A DNA stretch of 64,000 nucleotides from Antedon mediterranea (lineage: Eukaryota; Echinodermata; Crinoidea; Comatulida; Antedonidae): contig NC_092671.1 of NCBI RefSeq assembly GCF_964355755.1, forward strand, positions 20,488,001-20,552,000, written 5' to 3'. The position numbers and the translations under genes are program-made. Numbering within the stretch: position 1 is the stretch's first letter; the number at the start of each line of letters is the position of its first letter. Below, piece after piece: positions 22,817 through 34,264 of the stretch. The notes below the pieces were generated by a model that worked only from the letters and a program-made list of their open reading frames with translations, made no database searches and was not told the DNA's origin.

Positions 22817-23273
22817 GACCTCCCAACTTGGATTGGCAAAAAATAGGGAGATTTTTTTCGGTAATAATATTTTAACTAGTTGAATAAGGTTTATCGCAAA
22901 TAGCGTGTGCGATGCAATATAGGAAGGATTTGGGAGCAAATGTCACAACGCGTACGAAAATGATTTGTTGTTTGTACGTACGCGTCGTGACCTACCATGC
23001 TTTTTACGAACAATGGTATTTGCGTGTGGCTTTTGTTTTGCTTTTAACTAAACAACCAACTTCACAACGCCCTGTCAATTCAACAAAATCCAACGTTAAA
23101 AATGTGATTACTTGGCTTGGCCATATTGTATATGTTCCTTATTTAAAATCGGGAAATTTTTATCTAAAAATGAAAAAATCGGGGGAAATTTGGGTTTCGC
23201 GGGAGAGTGAGAGAGAACCAAAAAAATCGGGAGACTCCCGCGATTTTCGGGAGAGTTGGGAGGTCTGGAGTTA
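22817..23273. mobile_element. MITE with AGACCTCCCAACT termini
   Basis: AGACCTCCCAACTTGG at the left and its inverse GGGAGAGTTGGGAGGTCT at the right bound 457 bp. Subterminal AAATCGGGAGACTCCCGCGA and AATAGGGAGATTTTTTTCGG pair partly. A 137-codon plus-strand frame crosses the right half and flank, but it translates the repeat and shows no domain. Confidence 0.65.
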
Positions 23274-23940
23274 TTATCAGTATTTTGAAATTGTTGTACT
23301 GCTTTTGCAGGCACTTCAGCTTTAAGTTTACTTGCTTTGGAGACTAGTCTATTCCGTACTCACAGATTTATAAAATACCATACGGCTCCACATTTTTTGT
23401 CATTAAAAAAAACCCGTATTTTTATTGCCAGCAAATGGTTACAGAAAATACAGCATAAATTTGAAAATACTGTATTTTATCCACAAATTTGGTGAAAAAA
23501 TAGCACCCCTCCATCCCTCAATAGCATGGGAAGTAAAATACTAATTGTTTGACGGATTATAGGAGTATATGCCTTCCAAGTTTGTAGAATACAGTTTGTT
23601 TTTCCAGTAAATTGCAAGCACATGGGCACATAATAATATGCAGGGTGAAGTATGTGACAGTATCGTGTATTCACACGTCATTCCGTATAGTTTGATCTCC
23701 CTTTTCAGATATTTGGGTCTCCTTTTTTGTATAGTGGGGTCTCTATTTGCCGATTCTGTCTCTGAAAATGACTATTTATTATCCTCAGATAATTTTAGTA
23801 TTGATAAAGTTTTTTTTATGTAATAAATTTATAAGATTTACCTATGTTTATTGAAAAGAAAGACTCTAGGCCTAGGGTTGCTAGCGTAGGCCGAGTCCAA
23901 TTTGTAAAACCCTATTATCTAGCTTTTGTAAAGTACACAA
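23274..23940. other. Intergenic, nothing recognised
   Basis: No supported gene, RNA or repeat. Short open frames here lack homology or splice context. Confidence 0.4.
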
Positions 23941-25320
23941 AGAAAACACTGCAACTGCATTGATAGAACTACATTGTTGGCTTCGTAGGTTACATTGTTT
24001 GGCTTCGCAATCTCAATATTCAACTCTCAATGAGCTAAGTTCTAAACTTTTTAGGGAGTTTAATTTAATAAGCAACCCTACAATTTTCTTAGTGAAGAAA
24101 AAAGGTGTGAAAATTAATGTGTTAATTTTGACTGGCGGAGGACCAAGTTGTAAATTACTAAAATATATATTTTTTTAATTTTTAAAATTTTGTTATTGTT
24201 CTCTTTGCGCATGTTTACCTATTATATAAATTTTCCACAATGTGAACGTAGAGACACGATGCAACACCAATGAACCTCAATGAACTAGGCCAACTAATAA
24301 AAATAATATACCGTATTTTTCGGTGTATAAGTCGCACTTTTGACCTGCAAATTTTACCTCTAAATTAAGGGTGCGTCTTTATACAACGAACATAAATGCC
24401 TCACCACACAGATTGTACATATCGACACCTCGTTGGCTAGGCCTGGGCTTTTTAAGGTAAAGGCCTAGGCCCCTAAGTACTAAGAGTAGGCCTAGCTACA
24501 GTCAGTGTACTAACGCAACGGCAACCTGCTTCTGCATAGTTTTCAAGGCAGTTTAGCGTGATGTTATACTAAATATGATGAAAAGATTTGTTCATTATGG
24601 AGCTGTTTTAGGTGCTCCGATAAAATTTCATTTAAAAAAGTTTATGATCGATTGGAATAGTATTATAGTTGTACGCACGATCTCCGACCGCTTCTTGGCG
24701 GCCACATGGTGTCTGGTATTCGACTAGTATATTCTCCAGTTGATTATAGCATGGATCTAGCGTATAGTATACACTGCTCGGATACATAGATACTAATCGA
24801 ATACGATTGTCCGTGAAAACGTGCGCCATCTCAAAATGATCGAGCGAGGCTAGCCCACACACACGTGTTACACAGACGGTCATGCACTCGATGTTGCAGG
24901 TGTGGCAACTCATGAATAACAAGTTAGAAAGAACTGACGGAATTGGGGACTTCTCTTCTTGTTGAGGCTGGGCGCGGCCGAGCCTAGGTAAGAAAAAACC
25001 TAAATAAAGGACGCCGTTGTAGATATAACAAAATATATTATTACAATAATATTGATTACAATTTAAAAAAACATTGTTTTGATGAAATATAAAGTGCGTC
25101 TTATACATCGACGATATAAAAAATACCGATATTTTACTTTCAGTTTAGGGGGTGCGTCTTATACACAGGTGCGACTTATACCGAAATATACGGTAGAAAA
25201 CATCCAGTCGATTCAGAAAAATGCTGACAAAAAAAGATCGTAAAAATTCTAAATATAGTATCAGAACTTGGTCACTTAAAAAGTTGGTCACTTAAAAAGA
25301 CTGCCCACAGAAGACCATAA
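23941..25320. repeat. Dispersed repeat, copy 1, filled by the CCGTAT MITE
   Basis: 23941-24310 and 25194-25320 together match 27148-27630. Shared anchors include CATTGTTTGGCTTCG, TCAATGAGCTA, TTCTTAGTGAAG, ACTGGCGGAGGACCAAGTTG, TAAATTACTAAAA, GTAGAGACACGAT and GGCCAACTAATAAA, then after the insertion CATCCAG and AAAAAAAGAT. The second copy lacks the MITE. Confidence 0.8.
24311..25193. mobile_element. MITE CCGTATATTTCGGTGTATAA, copy B
   Basis: 883 bp bounded by CCGTATTTTTCGGTGTATAA and the inverse of CCGTATATTTCGGTATAAG, with TA at 24309-24310 and 25194-25195. It runs opposite to copy A at 9599-10375. The 158-codon minus-strand frame inside shares a stretch with a plus-strand frame of copy A only because the two copies are the same DNA. 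It shows no protein features. Confidence 0.88.
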
Positions 25321-27147
25321 GTAAGTCCTTTTCACATAGAATTGCGGCAATATTCCAGTAAGCAAGCCGGTATTATTGCCACTCATTCACACAGAAGGTA
25401 ATAAACGGTATTTTTACAGTTTTCTGTGTGAAAGGCCACAAAGGCGCAATATCTTTTCATAACATAGAGGTCGCACTTTGTTAGGAAAAAAAATGCCGGC
25501 CACCGCCGACGTAGCATCAGTGGCAGATTTAGGTTAACAGACCACCCCCAACAACACATGCACCATTTCGGAGTACCGCATGATCAAATGTTGATATTGT
25601 TTGAAGTGTTTTTCGATCAAAGTTCATTGAAAAAGATACGTACAGTATTAAGGAAGGATTTATTGAAATTTACATTATGCAATATTTGTTTTTAAATGTG
25701 ATGGAAACAGTTGCTGTAGCCTATTAAACAGTGTGAAAGCATCTATTTTTCCAAAAAATTTTCTGACACTCGTCAGATCCTATCCTAGATCATATATACT
25801 GATATAATCTAATAATTGAATAGGCCTAAAATAAAAAAAAGGAAAATGTCCCTTATGTTAAATCTTAAAATGGAATCTATATATAATTGCTACTAAATTT
25901 TTCGCATATTTTAAGTATCTCCTCCGAAACCACTGAATGGTACGTGCTCACATTTGGCACACTGATGTTTATTGATGGGCTGCACACGATAGGTTATGTC
26001 ACTTTCCTGGATTTTAAGGATAAACAGTGAAACGGGGCCAAAAATAGCAGTAATTTGACTATGTTTCGCGAGTTGTTACATCACGTATCAACTACACAAC
26101 CTTCTCTGTTGTGTACCGCAATGGCCTGGCCTACAAACACCATGCCGAGCCGCCAAATTAAAATGGTGTTTAGTATCGGCAGCCACCCAACCATATCGAC
26201 TGATCGCGTTGTTGAAGTTTTAATTAATGACACCTATATTTGGAACAGAATGTATTTTGTAAATCACGGTTTGGCTCATTGAGTAAAACACAGTGGCCAT
26301 TCAAATTAATGCTTCGTAGGTTCCATTTCGAATCCGCAATATGACATGGTTTAATGTTTTTAAAGTAAAATACTAATACAAAACTTCACAAATTGTAGGG
26401 AAGGGGTCTTTAATTGTTTGCATTTAAGGACATCACCATTTTCAAAATTCTTCTCAATATGTTCTAACTTCTAGCAATACTTTTGAAATCGTAAATAACA
26501 GTGGAATTACTTTTTGAACTTCAGATTATGGACGGTTACGCTTGCGCTAACCGCTCGCCAATGGCGACTGGAGTCTCCATTTGGCGAAAATAAATATTGC
26601 CTTGTTCGCCAAATTGGCGAAAAATACATTTCCAAGTCTAGGCCTAGCCTGGTCGGCGTGACTTCTTATGGGAGCGAGAATTCGCCACACTTCGGTACTT
26701 TCTGACAACACTTCACGGTCACTGAGTCGGGTACACTTTTTATCACCACAGCCTTTTATGTGACGACGACGACGCCGCGTTCATTTTTTTAGTTCTGTTT
26801 TTACACATAGTTAATGTGATTGGTTCGTGGCCGGCCGTCGACGTGATGATGAGCGAATAAAAGGGGAAGTCCCTATTCTTCGACGTAGAAAATAAACTTC
26901 GAGAAGAAAATGTAAACAGAAACATCAGAAACAGAAACATCCGTAAACATTTGTTGTTGGTGTATTTGAATCATTAAAAAATAGAGAAAGTAGCCCTAGT
27001 ATATATATTTCAGGACCGAATAAGAGATGATCAGTTAATTATTTTTATATAACTATAAAGAAATATTAATGTGTGTCCTTGATTGTTCAGGTACAGTACA
27101 GAAAGGAAGTACTGCCACTTTACCTACAAAGTAGCTTTGTACTGTAG
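25321..27147. other. Intergenic, small repeats only
   Basis: A short foldback lies at about 25329-25436: TTTTCACATAGAA near the left and TTCTGTGTGAAAGG at the right. TTCGCCAAATTGGCGA near 26610 repeats a motif at 2012. No gene was recognised. Confidence 0.4.
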
Positions 27148-27630
27148 ATAGAATGTAGGCTACATTGTTGACTTCGTAGGTTCCATTGTTTGGCTTCGTA
27201 ACCTCAATAAACAACTTTCAATGAGCTACGTTCTGAACTTCGTAGTTATCAATAAACAACCCAACGATGTTCTTAGTGAAGTAAGAAGGCGTGAAATTAA
27301 TGCGTTAAATTTAACTGGCGGAGGACCAAGTTGTAAATTACTAAAAAATAAATAATATTTTCTAATCGTAATCTTTTCCTTCGTGCGTGTTTACCTACTC
27401 AACGGTGAATATAAATATAAACTTCCCACGATGTAAACGTAGAGACACGATTCAACACAGGTGAACCTCAACGAACAGAACAGGCCAACTAATAAACGTA
27501 ATATAGAGAACGTCCAGTCCATCCAGAAACGATGCCGAGAAAAAAAGATTGTGGCAATTCATTCTAAATATAGCATCAGAATGTTCAATCGGTCTCTCAA
27601 AAAGACTGCCGACAGAAATCCGTAATTTAC
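27148..27630. repeat. Dispersed repeat, copy 2, with empty MITE site
   Basis: Aligned by eye with 23941-25320. At 27504-27505 a single TA sits in AATATAGAGAACGTCCAG, where the other copy has an 883-bp MITE flanked by TA on both sides. Confidence 0.8.
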
Positions 27631-27898
27631 AGACCTAGTTAATGGCATGAAACGCAATACTCTCTGCTTTACCGCAATCTTTCACGTGTTTTTTTAAAAC
27701 TCAGTACGAGAGGGTGGCTGCCGGTCTGACGATGATTAATAAGATCGTGTGCCTGGATTTTGTGTCACATGACATGAAACATAGTACTCTCTCTCTAAAA
27801 CTGCTCACATGTTTTTTCCCCTCCAAATTCTGGTCGGGCCTTTTGCATTACACATTTCGTAATCATTTTAAAAGGCCTAAGCCTATGTTATATCTTAA

Positions 27899-28525
27899 CC
27901 CTTTCACTGCGGAGCATTATTCTCACCTCTGTGCGTAATATATATTTAAGAAAAACATGATATTTTAATAAATTGCAAAAAAATACTAATTGAGATAATT
28001 GTGTAATTATTTTTGTGGTATGTGATAGGCAAAGGGTTAGTCTACAGTTAGGTATAAAAAAAAAAGTACTTTGCATATTGATGACGTCATGTGACGTCAT
28101 TACAGGTATTTTGGATTTCGTGTTTTTTATCGAATCAATGATAAAAACTATATTTTCTATAAGAAATTCTTATGGAATACGTTTTTCCAACTGGATATTG
28201 ATGAAGATATGTATAACAAATAAAAATATTTAAAAAAATTGAATCATTTTTATTGTTTCAGAATTTTTTTTTTGTGTGTTGTGATAAACACGATGTTGCC
28301 CTATTGGGGCTGGTATACAACTATAGAGGGCGGTTTTTTTTGCTGGAAAAATTTTTTAATGACTTGCAAAAATATTAAAGTTTGTCATAAAAATATAGAG
28401 GGTGCTATATATTATAGGCAAATACGATTAAATCATTGTTTTGCCCATACCCGGTATTACCGTGTATACGTATTTTAACGACGTCTGTTTATACCCGGTA
28501 TTACCGGGTATACGCAGTGAAGGGG
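27899..28525. mobile_element. piggyBac-like MITE with TTAA target duplication
   Basis: Perfect TTAA lies at 27895-27898 and 28526-28529. The termini are CCCTTTCACTGCGG and, inverted, CCCCTTCACTGCGTA. CCY termini next to TTAA are typical of piggyBac elements. The 627-bp body is AT-rich and includes GGTATTACCGGGTATAC repeats near the right end. There is no transposase. Confidence 0.82.
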
Positions 28526-28529
28526 TTAA

Positions 28530-31165
28530 TATGGAATATATATTTATTTCGCATATATTTTGTTGGTGTCCTAGCCTAGGCGTGTCGTCGTTTTTATAAT
28601 TCGTAGGTGTTCCAAGGTAGGATTGAAGAATTTATAGTGTAGGCCGCCGAAACAGGCTATCTCGACTCTCTCTACGTGAGCTGAGGTCCACCAGCCCGAT
28701 GTCGTTTTGTCGGCGGATTTCCGTCCAAATTATATGAATGTAAAAGAAGTAAAATAACAAACAAATACATATGCATTATTTATTTAATAAACATTTTTGC
28801 GAATTTTTATGGTTTTTTTAATTTGGCTAAAGGATTTTCAATTTGGCTAATGTTTTTCAAAACCTTTCCGAAAAATTGACCTTAGTGCGAGCGTAGGGAC
28901 GGTGTATAAAAAATGTAGTGTAAAATGTTCTGTATTTACTTTTTGGTACAATGAATTTTACTGACCGCCTACATATAATAAGCATTTAGCCTACTAGACA
29001 TATGTTTGTTATACTTTCTTTTAATCCTTTGTGTAGCAATGGATTTAAAACATAGAAAATGCGACTTTAATTGCAAATCTTGCATATAATTTGACATGCA
29101 CAAGTTTTCTCAGTGCAGTTGAAATCTATTAATCGACGGGGTTCTCACTCGTCGAAGACGGGTAGTTAGTACTAATGATAGTATTAAATTTAATTCAAAT
29201 CAACTCATCAGCTTTCACAATACCTTTTTAAAAATAGGTATAAATAACAATTGCGTCGTTATTTTGCAATTAAAGTTCATCGAAATGAATGAAATCTATT
29301 ACTAAGTTAACTAAGTTACTACAGAATGTATAAAATTAAAAAACAGCAATCAATTGTAAAAAACTTTCTTTTTCTACGCTGAGCTACTTGCGGATAAAAA
29401 AAAGTTATGGCTGAAGATACGGTACCGTATCAATACTTTTAAAAACTAAAGGTACGATAATAATAGAATGCGCTATGTAAGATAGATTCTAATCAAATAG
29501 GTTATTGCAATGGTCTTCAGTCAGCCAGCTGTCATTTTGACACACTTGAATAACATAAGTCGTAATTTCACCTACAACATATTTTCACGCTGCTGCTCTA
29601 GCCCGCTACGTCACACGAGATGACTCATTCATTAGATGAAATCAAGCAGCTTTATAGTACTACACTTTGACATTTTTGTTAAAATGGAAACTCCACTATA
29701 ATTTATTGGTACCACCTGTTGAATCCAAGAGAAAAGAGTCTAACGACAAATCCCAAAGCATTCTGGTATTTATGAGTCCCATGATATAATTCGCTGTCAG
29801 ATAATCATTGAATTATTATCAAAACAGTCCATTGAAGTTTTTGTTTGTAATAGGATACTTGAAGTATCTAGGCGTGATGAAGTGACCCCCAGACTTGACC
29901 TTAGCAATAACAATAAGCGAGCAGCGTTTTTTGTAAGAAATATTCTTGTTTAATATCTTACTGTAGGCTCTGTTTCTGCTGAAAAAATCAAAATAATCAA
30001 TTTTTTCCAGTCACCGCAAACCACAAAAATAATCGCGTTGCAATTTAAAATTGCTACGACTTTAATCGGTTATTCAGGTAATCGGTTTTTAAAATCACGT
30101 CATCATTCCCCCACAGCGCAGTTCAAGTTATGAAAGGCCGATGAGAGTTGGTTTGTTTACATCCTACAGTATTGCTGCCTAAAACTCTTACATGTAGGAT
30201 TAAAAATTACTCTTACGTAAAGCTATATTATTTGTAAAATAAACATCTAGGCCTACTACCGTACCACATACAACAGAATAATGATGTTATATTAATACGG
30301 ACACGTCGGCGAGAAAAGTTCGTTTCGCCGTTCATTGGTTCTACCTTCGGCCTGCTAGGCCTATTATATGCTATATTATATTTCTACCGAAACAAGTCAA
30401 CAGACAACAGGCCTAAAAAAGGACATGTAAAACATTGTTAGCCTGGACTGGTGGGATGTAACGGTGTGCATGTAACACGGAATCATGGAGTCTCTCGGTA
30501 TAATTCTCCCCCACAAAATAATAAAAATCAAATGTTTAACATTTGATTGTTATTCGGTCTACATTGCGATCGTTGTTTTGCTGATCGTCATCGATATCGC
30601 GAAAATAAACAGCATGCTTTGTGTGACGTGAAGTTTGCCATACTCTAGAGGTCAAAGTGGGGTAAAAAATCGCTATTTGTGTTGCAGCTCAAAACTGCTC
30701 CGCAATAATCGGTTAAAACAAGAAATAATCGATTAAAACACGCAATGGATTGAGTGTTTTTAATCGGTTATTTTTAATTTTTATTTTGTGCCGTTTCTGC
30801 TGCCCAAAAATAATAATAATCGATTATTTCTGCTCAGCAGATCTTCAGAATTAATGGTGACCTTGATGATTATAATTTATTAAGAAAGCTGATGAAATGT
30901 AGATATAAATTCATATAAAAATGAAGCCTATTGGATGTTGTGATGTTATGAAATGGCCAGTTGAAGTTAAAAAGTAGTTTTTTTCTCTCTTTTTCCCTTG
31001 CCCTTTCTCTCTCTTCTACTACCAAATTTACTTCAAAATCTTATAATTTTTTGCTCAATTCATTATCTTTCGAAATTGTGATCTTCAAATTTATTTTTAC
31101 GTCATCATACCAAAAAATTAGAACATGGTGTGGTTTCCGTAATTTCAGTTTATACAGTAAGTACA
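28530..31165. other. Intergenic, nothing firmly recognised
   Basis: 2.6 kb without a supported gene. TTTCTGCTG followed by ATAATCGATTAT-like words at 29968, 30790 and 30825 resembles a sequence near 1640 and may be degraded transposon ends. Confidence 0.4.
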
Positions 31166-31169
31166 CTGT

Positions 31170-31367
31170 ACCGTATAGAGTATATATTTTATGACATATA
31201 ATAGGCACCCATCAGCACAATAAGCATATATGCATCAGGTAATAGAATTGCATAAATCAATATTTTGCGGTTATACTGTATTTAACGTACTTTTTTTAAA
31301 ATTAAATCAGTAAAATTATAAAAATATCACCTATGATTCGTCAAAGTGACGAATTAAATTCTAGTTT
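31170..31367. repeat. Dispersed repeat, copy 2 (see 4366-4575)
   Basis: Shares ACATATAATAGGCACCCATC, TATGCATCAGGT-like and ATTCGTCAAAGTGACGAATT plus AAATTCTAGT with the copy at 4366-4575, in the same orientation. Confidence 0.6.
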
Positions 31368-31386
31368 TTTTTAGTTTTTAATTTAA

Positions 31387-32398
31387 AGGAAAGGAACACC
31401 CTAATATCTTACCTAACTATTATAAAAGTAACCCTACCAACTTAATATTCAGCACAATTTATGTTTAAATCGGATTTGTAGTTTTCTAGTAAACAGGATT
31501 TTAAAGCTGTTTTCAAGACATTTGAAAATCGCCATCTTGTGCTCATGGCAGCCTGTTTGTGACGTCAGATACGGCCGCCGAAAATTTTAAGATTCGCGGT
31601 TGCATTCGGCGCTTCTATTGGCTAAGCGAATCCGCTAATATGATTGGCTAATAACGCGACATGCGGTCATGCAGGACGGCGATGACACGGTATGAGCATG
31701 CGCTGGCTTGGTAAACAAACCTTCGATCGATCTTTTCTTCTGCAAGCCAATTCGTAAATCTTTCAGATATTGTTAATCTATTGTTACTTTGATTGCCTAG
31801 CTGTTTCAAATGGGATTTGGTAGGGGAATTAACTGGCAAACCTTCCAAACGGAGGCTGTTGGTTGACGATGCAGTGTCTACTTTATTTTCGTTCAACACG
31901 AGTTCTAGGCCTAGTAAGGCATACAGTACAGATACACTGGCCGAAAGTACACCATTCTTCGACGGCTTGTTATGCTCAAGAATGTTCTTCTTCTCTTCTT
32001 TTTTCCTCATCAGCACGACGCAAAACTAACTCTCTTTCTGTATATTCTGGTTCCAAATTTTCTGAATTATAAAAACTCCAAGCCATATTCCGAAAATATT
32101 AGGTATGTTAGGCTATTTAATTGATTTTATTTATGGTTATATCCCGCACTTCCATATTGAAATACTGTACTAAGACGATGGACGCTTGGATTTGCTTGAA
32201 TGCGTCCACCTAATCTGACGTCACATAATTGCTCTTAACCTGTCAAAATGGCGCTGTTCAATTTCCGATATGTTGTCGTTTAAAAGTCTATTTTTTAACT
32301 AAATTGCTTACTATTGTACCTTGAACCATTGTAATCATGTTTTTATTACATTTATCTATAAGCACAGTGGCACATTTAGCCCAGGGTGTTCCTTTCCT
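31387..32398 (+). mobile_element. Kolobok-like element, TTAA duplication, THAP remnant
   Basis: Perfect 16-bp termini AGGAAAGGAACACCCT (inverted at the right) are flanked by TTAA at 31383-31386 and 32399-32402. On the plus strand, 31793-31890 encodes a piece reading CFKWDLVGELTGKPSKRRL followed by DDAVSTLF. That resembles the C-terminal end of a THAP zinc-finger domain (basic RRL, then AVPTLF). THAP-bearing transposases with TTAA targets are characteristic of the Kolobok superfamily. The catalytic part is absent, so this is a non-autonomous derivative. Confidence 0.65.
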
Positions 32399-32402
32399 TT
32401 AA

Positions 32403-32901
32403 AGAGAGATTATTTAGAGGGTTAGGTTTTTAATATTTAGGAACAAGTTTTATATTTAGGTACGAGTTTTAGGAATGAAATTTATATTTACCGTACCTTT
32501 AGTTTTTAGAAGTATGGATACGGTACTCTATTTATCTCTTAGTGTACGTGAATTCTGTAATAAAATTGGTCAATATGTATGAGATATAATTCCGTATTAC
32601 GCCCATTTACTCAGTCAAGCGGATCAGAAGGGTAATATATCCCATATTACCTGTTTGATGTTTCTACGTGCGCGTTGTTTATGTATTGTATTTTTATGGT
32701 TGAGTGCATGCGTAGTTATGACACAAGATACTGTATATATTTGTTTTTTTCTTTGTCTCTTGTCCAATTGCTTATATGTGTACACTAAGAGATAAAATCG
32801 TTGCACCCTACTTGTTCTTACGAAATACGGGAAATATCTACGTTCTGGTTCCACATTCCAATTCGGCCTTTGGCCTCATGGAACATGGAAACAGAACGTA
32901 G

Positions 32902-32950
<49 letters not shown>

Positions 32951-33524
32951 TCTTTATTTTAGCCACGGTGATAAAAAAATAATTGAAGATGGTTTCATAC
33001 TATCACAAGGAGTTATCCGCTATAATGCATAACTAATAATAATTTATATCAAACACATACATGAATTAACAGATAAATACTAGTACTGTACTTACTGTTC
33101 ATCGGTGTTTACCGCTCTCTTTTCGCGAGACTGCATCATCACTTCTTCTACCAAAAATAATAGGCCTACAAGAGCTAGCCCAACGAAGATGTTACACTTG
33201 CTACTATACATGATGATGATAGGTTACACCTAAATATTCCACTATGTCAATTATTTACTCTAAAAGACATAGATTAATTTTTTTTACAGTTATTGCAGAT
33301 TTAAACGTGACGTGGGTAGTTGGGAGAAAACAAAGACACTACCATCCATTCCCAAAAGTCACCACACATTGCCAAAGTAAAGTATTCTGCACTCGTTGGG
33401 AAAGAGTGTGCTGTGCGATTGGTTCGCGCTGATTGGTCAGCTTATTTTGGAATGTCACATTGGTATTCTCTTTTATTATACTCTATTCATGTTTTTACCT
33501 GCTTTTTATCCACACATTATTAAG
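32403..33524. other. Intergenic with TAA microsatellite
   Basis: A (TAA)n microsatellite at about 32903-32951 is followed by ATCTTTATTTTAGCC, which resembles a LINE/SINE tail. No gene was found. Confidence 0.5.
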
Positions 33525-33660
33525 CTCTGTCTACACTCTATAAAACTAGTTTGACAACAAAAAAGTGTGATGTGCCCAAATATGGGAGTGATATTCCCAC
33601 ATATGGTAGTGATATAATTTAAAAAAATGTCCATTATGGGATGGGCCACAGTGGGTTTTT
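33525..33660. repeat. Half copy of the CTCTGTYTACACTAT MITE
   Basis: AAGCTCTGTCTACACTCTAT, then GACAACAAAAAAGTGTGATG and GCCCAAATATGG match the left half of the element at 47902-48040. The right inverted arm is missing or too diverged to see. Confidence 0.6.
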
Positions 33661-33884
33661 CGTGCCCCTAATAAAGTACAAATTAGGGCCTACAGAGAAA
33701 AAAATCATATTTTTGGCCGGTTAGTAATTAAAAAGCAAACTGTTACGTCGACGTACAGTATTTATTTATTATTAATTAGACCATACACAGGTATATTCTG
33801 TGTCTAGGCCTACTATTATCTTATTTCCTTATTTTATGTACATAAAGAGTCGTTATCCAATCGAGTTCGAACAATACCATGAAA

Positions 33885-33956
33885 GCCCCAGTGGTCTAAT
33901 GGTTAGGACATCTGCATATCAAGCAGGCGGCCCGAGTTCGGGTCTCGGTTGGGGCG
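33885..33956 (+). tRNA. tRNA-like gene, anticodon ATC, tRNA-Glu-like body
   Basis: 72 nt fold completely: acceptor GCCCCAG/TTGGGGC, D arm GTCT/GGAC with loop AATGGTTA, anticodon arm TCTGC/GCAGG with 7-nt loop ATATCAA, 4-nt variable region CGGC, T arm CCGAG/CTCGG, discriminator G. CTTTTT starts 2 nt downstream, a good Pol III terminator. Anticodon ATC would read GAT (Asp). The body, especially GTGGTCTAATGGTTAGGA and GCAGGCGGCCCG, is like animal tRNA-Glu, whose TTC anticodon differs by one base. Loop position 58 is G rather than the near-invariant A (TTCGGGT). It may be a functional anticodon-shifted tRNA, or a tRNA-derived pseudogene or SINE head. Cloverleaf integrity favours recent function. 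Confidence 0.65.
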
Positions 33957-34061
33957 ACTTTTTCTCATTCTCACAGATTTCCTCATCTTTATCGTTTCAA
34001 ATTAATTAATTAAATTTCAGTATATCACCGGGCGGTTTAGAATTAATGTTCTTTGCCTCTT

Positions 34062-34264
34062 GTGTTTATATATATATATATATATAAATCCAAAGGCAAA
34101 TTACTGAAAAAAATGACAATGCTGTGGGTATCAGTGGCTGGATCTCAATGGAGATACAAAAATAAAAAGCGAAAAGCTAAATCAAAACGATAAAGTAAAC
34201 AGCCAGAAAAGTTAGCAGAGCTTTCGGGCAACACTAGCCCTTCATCATATATATATATATATAT
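34062..34264 (-). mobile_element. Penelope-like element fragment with degenerate hammerhead ribozyme
   Basis: On the minus strand, between two (TA)n runs, the sequence TGATGAAGGGCTAGTGTTGC then CCGAAAGCTCTGCTAAC matches the core of the hammerhead ribozymes carried in Penelope-like retroelement ends. It has TGATGA, stem II GGGC/GCCC, GAAA, a 2-bp stem III GC-TCT-GC and a TA cleavage site between 34213 and 34212. The conserved C3 before TGATGA is A here, and the 5' strand of stem I is replaced by the TA repeat, so self-cleavage is unlikely. The following 120 bp are presumably Penelope terminal repeat. Confidence 0.5.

Noticed and set aside
22912-23325. 137-codon plus-strand frame
   Set aside because: It covers the right half of a MITE and its flank, and shows no known domain, splice context or conserved pattern.
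24632-25108. 158-codon minus-strand frame, partly shared with a plus-strand frame at 9628-9867
   Set aside because: The similarity is explained by both lying in copies of the same MITE; the frames end at different stops and have no domain.
31648-32016. 122-codon minus-strand frame
   Set aside because: It is antisense to the THAP-like remnant of the TTAA-flanked element, with no features of its own.
32624-32854. Minus-strand frame ending RARRNIKQ before a GTAATA donor, considered as the missing cubilin exon with a furin site
   Set aside because: It ends in phase 0, whereas the 21530-21662 exon needs a donor two bases into a codon; in the required frame the peptide is not propeptide-like, and no signal peptide is present.
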